From: Clostridia bacterium
GTDB taxonomy: Bacteria; Bacillota; Clostridia; Oscillospirales; CAG-272
Direction of reading: 5' to 3'
NCBI GenBank assembly: GCA_017466685.1
Contig: JAFTTS010000079.1
Coordinates: 1-46,102 of the forward strand
DNA: 46,102 nt
Below the pieces are notes generated by a model that searched no databases, was not told the origin of the DNA, and saw nothing but the letters and a program-made list of their open reading frames with translations. Made by a program: the position numbers and the translations under genes. Below, in pieces: positions 15,417 through 21,801 of the stretch; the stretch's first letter is position 1, and the number at the start of each line of letters is the position of its first letter.

Positions 15417-18400
15417 TTATTCCTCATTCTTCTTTTTACGAAGAACAACGAACAGCACCGAACCGCAGGCAGCCACCACGCCACCGCATCCGACAATGAG
15501 CCAAATGAGCCATGACGGCATTCCATCGCGATCTGCATCCTGTCCGTCCGTCGGATTCGTGTTGCTTTGATTATCAGCTGCGGTGGTATCTTCCCCACCG
15601 GGAATTTCGGATTTCACGAAAATATATCCGCATTCATCACAAATATCGTCCCCGTCTTCATCCGTGTGATTATCCTCCGGGCAATTCTTCCAGACCGGCT
15701 CAAGCTCCACATTTCCTGTCAGCTTATCACCCTTTTTAACCGGCTCACCGGTCGCCTTGTCCACCCATCCTTCAAAAATATAACCTTCTTCTTTGGGCGC
15801 AAGTACCGGAAGTGTCGGGACCGCATTGCCGGAGCCTGTTGTAAGCAGCTCTTTAACCGTATGTGATGTGTCGGGAATCGGTTCTTTTCCGGGAGGAGTT
15901 CCTTGCGGATTCTCATTTGTTTCGTCATCGGGCTTATCGATTGAAGCTTCACCACCTCCGGAATAATCCGGCATCGTTATAACAAACTTATCCTCCGGCA
16001 CCTTCAGCATGGGAATCGATTCGCTGACTGTATAGCCGCAGATCTTGCACACACGCTGCTTTTCACCGTTAAACGTATATCCTGCCTTCAACACGGTTTT
16101 CCACTCACCGAGCTTATGCGGAGCTTTTTCCGTTGCTTCATGACAGAAGCTGCATTCCTTCCAGTGCTCGCCCTCGGTGTACTTGTGCTCATAGTTATGC
16201 TTCACCGCGGCAGTCTCTGCATCCTTCCATGAATGACCGCAGGAACAGGTATGCGTTGTATATCCGCCTGACAGACAGCTCGGCTCGGTCACGGTTGACT
16301 TATATTCATGCGTATGTCCGTCGGTCAGCTTTGGAATCTTTTCCTCTTTTGAGAATCCGCATTCTGTACAGCTAAGCTTCATCACGCCGTCCGCATCCTT
16401 CGTTGCTTGTTTTGTAACCTCAGCCTCACCAAAGGTGTGCGCCTGCACGTTCAGCTTAACGTCACAGCCCTCGCCACAGAGCGTCCAATGCTCATTTTCG
16501 TTATATTCTATTTTTGCAGAATCACCAACACAGTGTTCTCCGGCAGTGCAATAATGCGTCTTCCATTCGTCACTTTCGGGACAGATACCGTGATCACATC
16601 CGTAGCCTTGTGCAATTTCCGCACAACAATCGGTGCATAATTCACAGTCGGGACAGATTTCGATACAGCTCTCGCATTTTCCGCACTCCGAACAGAATCC
16701 GACACAGTCGGAACAATATTCACCGCAGTCACCGCAGATTTCGGCACAGTCACCGCAGTAATAACAGTCCTGACACATACTGTCTGCACAGTCTATGCAA
16801 ATACCGCAATCCGGACAAAACTCATCTATACAACCGGAGCATTTACCGCAGTCCTCACATACACTTTCAGCACAGTCCCGACAAACGATACCGCACTCCT
16901 CGCAGACCTCCGTACAGTCACCGCACTGGTAACACTCCTCGCAAAACAGATCGCCGGCACATTCACGGCAGAGATCGCAGGAAACGCAGAATTCATCACT
17001 GCAGGATGAACAGACCTCGCCGCAATCGGGACAAAGATCGGCGCAGTTTTCACAGCCCTCACCGCACGGACAAACATTGCCGCAATCGGAGCAAAGTCCG
17101 CAGGTCGTGCAGAAGCTGTCCGAGCCGGCGCAGTCAATACATTTACCGCATTCCGTACACAACTCCCCGTCGGAGCAGTTAGAGCATTTTTCACAGCACT
17201 CCATACAGACAACAGCACAGTTGGTACATCCGCCGCCGCATGAGCAGACCATTTCCACGCAGGTGATACATAGTGAACAATCAAAACAGAAGTTGCCGTC
17301 ACCCACACAGTCGGCACAGAATCCACAGTCGATACACAGCTCATCCGCGGCACAATTTTCGCATTTTTCGTTACACTCGGGACAGATTCGTTCCACACAT
17401 TCCGAACAGCCACCGCCGCAGATGCAGACAAAGTCCGAGCACATCTTGCAGGTTTCGCAGTTATCGCAGAAGTTACCGTCTCCGCCAACGCAGTCCTTGC
17501 AGACATCGCATCCGCCGCATATTTCCTCCTCTGCGCAGTTGGTACACTTTTCAGCACACTCAGGGCATACCGTCGCACACTCCACGCATCCGTTACCGCA
17601 TATACATATCTCCACGCAGTTTTTGCAAAGTCCGCATTCAGCACAGTAATTGCCCTCTCCGCCAACACAGTCGAAGCAGACCTCGCAGTCCTGGCAAAGC
17701 TGATCGTCTGCACAAGCCTCGCACTTTTCACCGCATTCGGAACAGATTATAGCACAGTTCGAGCATCCGCCGCCGCAAACGCAGACCATATCGACACAGT
17801 TATAGCAAAGACCGCACTCGACGCAGAAATTGCTCTCACCGCCAACACAGTCAATACAGGTACCGCACTCTGTACAAAGCTGATCGTCTGCACAAGCCTC
17901 GCATTTTTCGGCACATTCCGTACAGATCACTGCACATTCCACGCATCCGTTACCGCAAATGCATATCTCCACGCAGTTTTTGCAAACTCCGCACTCGGCA
18001 CAGTAATTTCCCTCACCGCCGACACAATCGAAGCAAACGCCGCAATCGCTGCAGATCTGGTCATCGGCACAGTTCATGCATTTATCGTTACATTCGGGAC
18101 ATAGCTCCGTACATTCCGCACATCCGCTTGAACATCCGCCGCATATGGCATCCACACAGTCAATGCATTGGTCGCACTCATAGCAATAGTTGCCATCGCC
18201 GCCAACGCAGTCAAAGCAGACACCACACTCGCCGCAAATACCGCCGTCCGCGCAGTTTTCGCATTTTTCGCCGCAATCCTCGCAGACAAGCACACATTGC
18301 GAACAGCCGCCACCGCAATAACAGATAGCATCAACACAGTTTTCACACAGCTGGCAGGTCGTGCAGAAGCTGCCGTCACCTCCAATGCAGTCATAACAGG

Positions 18401-19088
18401 TACTGCAATACAAGCAAAGCAGTTCCGGCTCGCAGTTGGTGCATTTTTCGTAGCAATCATCGCATCCGAGAGCACATCTTGAGCATCCGTCGCCGCAGTA
18501 ACAGATCCACTCCGCACAGTTTATGCAGATATCACAGTATGAGCAGTAAGCTTCGTTGCCTGCACAATCGGCACACTTACCGCAATCATCGCAGATCCAC
18601 TCATCACATTCGGTACAGTGTTCACCGCACTCGGAACAGATCGTGCCACCCTGCTCATAGCATCCACGGCATTTGTCATCACATTCGCAGTGATCCTCCA
18701 GACAGTTGCCGCAGTCGTCGCACATTTCGTGGTCGTCATCGCAGGCACCGCAATATCCGCAGTGGTGCTCCTCGTAGCAATCGCCGTCCGCACCCTCTCC
18801 GCAATGATCACCGTTCTCGCATTTCCAGTCATCATACCGCCAGCCGCCGCAGTAGTCACATTCAACGCCGTCCTCATAATCGGCACTGACGGGCACGGCA
18901 AACAGTGATAACACAAATCCGAGCGTATTGTCGATAATGTCGAGTACGCTTGTATGTTCTTCGTGTTCTTCATGTACATGGCCTGATTCCAAATGTATGT
19001 GCTCATATCCGCCTACTGTCGAAAATACACTGAACAGCATCAAAAAACAGAGCAGTAAACTCAAGCCTTTTTTAAACTCCGATTTCAT
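15417..19088 (-). CDS. Giant cysteine-repeat surface protein, membrane anchored
   Basis: The 1223-residue protein carries about 220 cysteines by hand count (18%). Order: signal peptide (1-25); a His/Glu-rich stretch (28-45, six His); a Cys-rich lead-in (77-164); eleven tandem units (165-809) of 54-61 residues, ten with exactly 16 Cys and the seventh after the first with one extra; a Cys/His module region (about 810-1010) with CxxC pairs and HxW motifs; a Pro/Gly-rich linker; an InlB-B-like repeat (GYIFEGWVDKATGEPVKKGD); a DEDGDDICDECG motif; one membrane helix (SWLIWLIVGCGGVVAACG) and a KKKNEE tail. Typical unit spacing is C2C2C2C7C2C2C2C4C1C3C2C3C2C3C2C. It is strongly acidic. It should sit outside the cell, attached to the membrane. 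Metal clusters, iron-sulphur or disulfide binding are all possible. It is the last gene of a nine-gene run, and I recognise no named family for the repeats. Confidence 0.9.
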   Translation of the reverse strand: MKSEFKKGLSLLLCFLMLFSVFSTVGGYEHIHLESGHVHEEHEEHTSVLDIIDNTLGFVLSLFAVPVSADYEDGVECDYCGGWRYDDWKCENGDHCGEGADGDCYEEHHCGYCGACDDDHEMCDDCGNCLEDHCECDDKCRGCYEQGGTICSECGEHCTECDEWICDDCGKCADCAGNEAYCSYCDICINCAEWICYCGDGCSRCALGCDDCYEKCTNCEPELLCLYCSTCYDCIGGDGSFCTTCQLCENCVDAICYCGGGCSQCVLVCEDCGEKCENCADGGICGECGVCFDCVGGDGNYCYECDQCIDCVDAICGGCSSGCAECTELCPECNDKCMNCADDQICSDCGVCFDCVGGEGNYCAECGVCKNCVEICICGNGCVECAVICTECAEKCEACADDQLCTECGTCIDCVGGESNFCVECGLCYNCVDMVCVCGGGCSNCAIICSECGEKCEACADDQLCQDCEVCFDCVGGEGNYCAECGLCKNCVEICICGNGCVECATVCPECAEKCTNCAEEEICGGCDVCKDCVGGDGNFCDNCETCKMCSDFVCICGGGCSECVERICPECNEKCENCAADELCIDCGFCADCVGDGNFCFDCSLCITCVEMVCSCGGGCTNCAVVCMECCEKCSNCSDGELCTECGKCIDCAGSDSFCTTCGLCSDCGNVCPCGEGCENCADLCPDCGEVCSSCSDEFCVSCDLCRECAGDLFCEECYQCGDCTEVCEECGIVCRDCAESVCEDCGKCSGCIDEFCPDCGICIDCADSMCQDCYYCGDCAEICGDCGEYCSDCVGFCSECGKCESCIEICPDCELCTDCCAEIAQGYGCDHGICPESDEWKTHYCTAGEHCVGDSAKIEYNENEHWTLCGEGCDVKLNVQAHTFGEAEVTKQATKDADGVMKLSCTECGFSKEEKIPKLTDGHTHEYKSTVTEPSCLSGGYTTHTCSCGHSWKDAETAAVKHNYEHKYTEGEHWKECSFCHEATEKAPHKLGEWKTVLKAGYTFNGEKQRVCKICGYTVSESIPMLKVPEDKFVITMPDYSGGGEASIDKPDDETNENPQGTPPGKEPIPDTSHTVKELLTTGSGNAVPTLPVLAPKEEGYIFEGWVDKATGEPVKKGDKLTGNVELEPVWKNCPEDNHTDEDGDDICDECGYIFVKSEIPGGEDTTAADNQSNTNPTDGQDADRDGMPSWLIWLIVGCGGVVAACGSVLFVVLRKKKNEE
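16662..18596 (-). repeat. Eleven tandem ~180-bp coding repeats (16-Cys units)
   Basis: Units begin with (L/I/F)C..C..C..C and follow one another without linkers at residues 165, 223, 283, 344, 403, 463, 522, 583, 642, 699 and 756. Length drops from about 60 to 54 residues towards the C-terminus, where the pattern becomes nearly pure CxxC. The units at residues 344 and 463 are almost identical in DNA (around 17.95 and 17.6 kb), which points to recent duplication or gene conversion. Cysteine number stays at 16 (one unit has 17) while the residues between change, so the cysteines are under selection. Confidence 0.88.
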
Positions 19089-19107
19089 TTAAACCCTTCT
19101 TTCGCTA

Positions 19108-19548
19108 TTATTTATCAGAATCACACATCACCGGCACAAGGCTCTCGATGATAAGTCTCACATCCGTGTCCTCGAGCGAAATCTCATGCTCCCTGTTTTT
19201 CATGAGGATCATAACCTGAAAAACACAGCCATCCCACTTTGCATCCAGCATCGTATACGGGTATCCGAGACTTGTGCAGGTGTAGCCGTTCCAGGTGTAA
19301 GCACCGAGGGTGATGGGCTCTATATCTGCAATATTGTCATAGAAGCTTTTGGGAGAAAGGTAATAATCCTCTTTGCCGAAGAAACATACCGTAATGCCGA
19401 CATGAGTGAAAATATCCGTCTCTTTTTCTATGCCTTTATAAATATGTACCTTCTTCGGCGTAATCTTTCCGTCACTGTCAGTACCGCAGAACGCCATCCA
19501 GCCGTCAGGCACGCTCACACGGAAGCTTCCACTCTCAAAAGCACTCAT
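19108..19548 (-). CDS. Small cytosolic protein of unknown function
   Basis: The 146-residue protein has no signal peptide or membrane helix. It begins FRVSVPDGWMAFCGTDSDGK and has a predicted alpha/beta character, resembling small stand-alone proteins that accompany DUF6935-type genes in Clostridia, as far as I remember them. It contains KEDYYLSPKSFYDN, echoing the GREDYLKSP of the next gene, so the two may be distantly related. It lies 15 nt after that gene and 19 nt before the cysteine-repeat gene. No catalytic motif is visible. Its conserved place in the operon suggests a helper role. Confidence 0.8.
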   Translation of the reverse strand: MSAFESGSFRVSVPDGWMAFCGTDSDGKITPKKVHIYKGIEKETDIFTHVGITVCFFGKEDYYLSPKSFYDNIADIEPITLGAYTWNGYTCTSLGYPYTMLDAKWDGCVFQVMILMKNREHEISLEDTDVRLIIESLVPVMCDSDK

Positions 19549-19563
19549 ACAGCGTCTCCCTAA

Positions 19564-20001
19564 TCATTCTGCCTTCACGAATCGGATGGTCATGAAGAAA
19601 ATAAAACCGTCACCGTCCGAGCCCTGTGTCCATCCATCCTCGCTGAGTTCAGTGGTGTACCAAAGCGCACCGTCACGTTCCTCCCACGATTCGAAACCGC
19701 TCATCATCATATCGTCGCGCAGAGTTATTTCACCGGAGGCAACAGCCGCATCGACCTCATCCTCACAAACTCCATCCGGAAGCGGCATCAGCATATACAT
19801 CTTGCCGTCCTCGCAGATTTCGATCTGCATACCGATCATGCTTTTTCTCTCTCTCTGCTCATCGGCGACCGCTTCTTCGTCCGTTTCATCGATATACGGC
19901 ATCGGGGACTTCAGATAATCCTCTCTGCCCAAATAGACCATTTCATCGGAATCCGTTATCGTACCGATCGAGTGAAATACCCACTTTCCAACATAACTCA
20001 T
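19564..20001 (-). CDS. Lipocalin-like small protein
   Basis: The protein has 145 residues. The N-terminus MSYVGKWVFHSIGTI fits the GxW opening of lipocalin-like barrels, followed by acidic loops and a C-terminal strand (GFIFFMTIRFVKAE). The start at 20001 is fixed by a strong AAGGAGG site eight bases before; the frame runs open to 20133 but that extension is unsupported. It has no signal peptide, so it is cytosolic. It is preceded by a 128-nt gap with a UUCG-type hairpin, the widest gap in the operon. The function is unknown; ligand binding is a guess from the fold hint. Confidence 0.78.
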   Translation of the reverse strand: MSYVGKWVFHSIGTITDSDEMVYLGREDYLKSPMPYIDETDEEAVADEQRERKSMIGMQIEICEDGKMYMLMPLPDGVCEDEVDAAVASGEITLRDDMMMSGFESWEERDGALWYTTELSEDGWTQGSDGDGFIFFMTIRFVKAE

Positions 20002-20100
20002 TGCATATACCTCCTTAATAATGATTTCTGTTTGCCAAATTATTTTCTTTCTCAAAATCCTCCTCGCATACGGATAAACGGAGAAGGACTTTGAGAAGAC

Positions 20101-20118
20101 GGGGAACCGAAGCTCCCC
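20101..20118 (-). terminator. Intra-operon hairpin with TTCG loop
   Basis: GGGGAAC-CGAA-GCTCCCC on the plus strand reads on the minus strand as a 7-bp stem closed by TTCG, an extra-stable tetraloop. No clear T-run follows. It lies between the lipoprotein gene and the lipocalin-like gene and may attenuate transcription or stabilise the mRNA end. Confidence 0.45.
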
Positions 20119-20129
20119 ACCTCGAAATT

Positions 20130-20606
20130 TCATTTGTGACAGGTTTCACTCTCTGCGAGCATTGCATCCAAAGCGCACACAAATTCGTGATATCCTTTCG
20201 GAAAATTCGCGGACCCGTCTGCAGAAACAGTCTCACCGCCGTTCACCGTCGCGTCAAAGCGGAACATGATCCCGTCCTGCACATTTTTGGGATGTTCGCC
20301 ATGAAATCCGTCCCAGCGAAGGATGCTGCAGGTGTTCATAAGTTTGATCATCGTTTGTGCACTGCAGGGGACGCTTTTTTCAAGCTCAAGCAAATCTTCG
20401 CCGTCACGGTATATTTCCCGATAACGCCGCAGCTCCGTGTAACTCCCCTCGCCTTCGAATTTGTAAACATAACCACCGCGCATTCCACGCAGGGTAAGCG
20501 TCATATTCTCCACCGAGGTGACCGTTTTTTGAGCTTCTTTTCCGCATCCGAAAAGTCCCATCAGCATTGTAAATACCATAGCACTTATCAGTATCCGGAT
20601 TTTCAT
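20130..20606 (-). CDS. Small lipoprotein of unknown function
   Basis: The 158-residue protein has a lipoprotein signal (MKIRILISAMVFTMLMGLFGC, Cys21). The mature domain has the block ILRWDGFHGEHPKNVQDG and FPKGYHEFVCALDAML, a pattern shared in outline with the anchored protein at 21217-21771 (a strand-rich domain with an ASGES or GSANF loop). They are probably distant paralogues. The ATG at 20606 overlaps the previous stop in ATGA, so translation is coupled; a GTG at 20612 is less likely. It should be tethered to the outer face of the membrane, near the two large surface proteins. Confidence 0.82.
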   Translation of the reverse strand: MKIRILISAMVFTMLMGLFGCGKEAQKTVTSVENMTLTLRGMRGGYVYKFEGEGSYTELRRYREIYRDGEDLLELEKSVPCSAQTMIKLMNTCSILRWDGFHGEHPKNVQDGIMFRFDATVNGGETVSADGSANFPKGYHEFVCALDAMLAESETCHK

Positions 20607-21187
20607 GCCCACGGATCGTCCGATTTAGCCTTTCGGATGCCGACCAGCAGGAATTGCTCCCACAAGAACCATTTTCCGTCACTGCCGCGTTTACGAAGCA
20701 CGATCTCACGAGGATTATCCGCACCGCCGCTTCTGATGAACAGCTTTTTATAGCCCTCATCTGCATTGGCATCGGAATATGCGCCCGATTCGACAGTTAT
20801 AGTGAAAGGGGTATCGGGAGTGTAATCATTTCCGGGAACAGCACCCTTGAAATACGAGAAAGGCACATGATGTCCGTCACGGAAACGCTCGTTTAAGAAC
20901 GAAATCTGAGCATTGTTAAGCGGTCTTGGACCGAGCAGGAAATTGAGCATTTCAGCACCGATCGCCTTGTCTGCCGCATAGACACAGAGTGCACAAACAG
21001 TCAGTGCGGCTGTCTTGAAGGGGGTATCCATTGATGCTTCCGGGATGGCCTGCAGCTCGGCAAGGCTTTCGGGAAGTGCGTCAAAGGTGAAGGTCTCCCT
21101 CTGGGTTGTCATCGCATTAACTGCGCCTGCAGCAGTATTTTTCACTGCATCGTTTACGGTTTTCTTGAGCTTATCAAAAATTGACAT
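20603..21187 (-). CDS. DUF6935-like protein
   Basis: The 194-residue cytosolic protein begins MSIFDKLKKTVNDAVKN, an amphipathic helix. A conserved core follows (FDALPESLAELQAIPEA, FKTAALTVCALCVYA, FLNERFRDGHHVPFSYFKGA, FLWEQFLLVGIRKAKSDDPW). I recall this pattern as the DUF6935 family of Clostridia; this is from memory and unverified. No enzyme motif is seen. Family members tend to lie in clusters of small proteins like those here. Its stop overlaps the lipoprotein start by four bases. Confidence 0.85.
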   Translation of the reverse strand: MSIFDKLKKTVNDAVKNTAAGAVNAMTTQRETFTFDALPESLAELQAIPEASMDTPFKTAALTVCALCVYAADKAIGAEMLNFLLGPRPLNNAQISFLNERFRDGHHVPFSYFKGAVPGNDYTPDTPFTITVESGAYSDANADEGYKKLFIRSGGADNPREIVLRKRGSDGKWFLWEQFLLVGIRKAKSDDPWA

Positions 21188-21216
21188 ATTGTTATCCTCC
21201 TGTAATTATATATGGT

Positions 21217-21771
21217 TTATTGCTTACCCTGTGACATAAAAAGTTTGTTGAGCTCACCCATTGATTCCATTGTCATAAAGCAGTCCTGATTATTGTGAGC
21301 ATAGATGGATTCGCCCGAGGCATATCGGATGTCGATCAGTGCACCGTACATATCCGGCAGTCCGCTGACCGTATGGACGTAACCGTTATGGGATGCCAAA
21401 TCATGCCTCGAAACGATTTCCTGCAATGATTCAAGAAAAGCTGCATCCGCTTCAAACTCGAAGCTTTCCGCCGGAGCACCGCGTCCGTACCGCTTGTAGG
21501 TGCAGTGAACCGTTTCGCCTTTATACAGAGCATCTAACTTGTATATCCTGTTTTCAAGCTCTTCAGGCTCTGCAGCGGCAAGCAGTGAAAATTCACAGTG
21601 AAATTCCGTGATTTCCGCAGACTCGATAACCTTCGGCGAATCGTCACCGCTTTGGTGCTTAACCACGCCACCGTCCACATCATCGGTTGATTTTGTGTTC
21701 ATTTTCTTGTATCCCACAAGAAGAAGTCCGGCGAGCAGTACGACACCCGCACCGCATAAAAGCCACTTCAT
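21217..21771 (-). CDS. Membrane-anchored small protein of unknown function
   Basis: The protein has about 184 residues. It starts with one membrane helix (LLCGAGVVLLAGLLLVGY) and a short charged linker. An extracytoplasmic domain follows, with FHCEFSLLAAAEPEELENR, GYVHTVSGLPDMYGALIDI and YASGESIYAHNNQDCF. The domain looks distantly related to the lipoprotein at 20130-20606. The ATG at 21771 is preferred to the GTG at 21780, though spacing favours neither strongly. It lies 21 nt after the large surface protein gene and 29 nt before the DUF6935-like gene. No function can be assigned. Confidence 0.8.
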   Translation of the reverse strand: MKWLLCGAGVVLLAGLLLVGYKKMNTKSTDDVDGGVVKHQSGDDSPKVIESAEITEFHCEFSLLAAAEPEELENRIYKLDALYKGETVHCTYKRYGRGAPAESFEFEADAAFLESLQEIVSRHDLASHNGYVHTVSGLPDMYGALIDIRYASGESIYAHNNQDCFMTMESMGELNKLFMSQGKQ

Positions 21772-21801
21772 GTTTTTCACATCCCAACTTCTTTCGTTTT
21801 C

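Noticed and set aside
16514..17182. Plus-strand and alternative minus-strand open frames within the cysteine-repeat gene
   Set aside because: They are by-products of the periodic TGY codons; their proteins are low-complexity Arg/Ser/His or Ala/Val/Thr strings without a start site.
16662..18596. Regularly spaced repeats as a possible CRISPR array
   Set aside because: The period is about 180 bp, repeats are imperfect and keep one reading frame throughout, and no cas genes are present.
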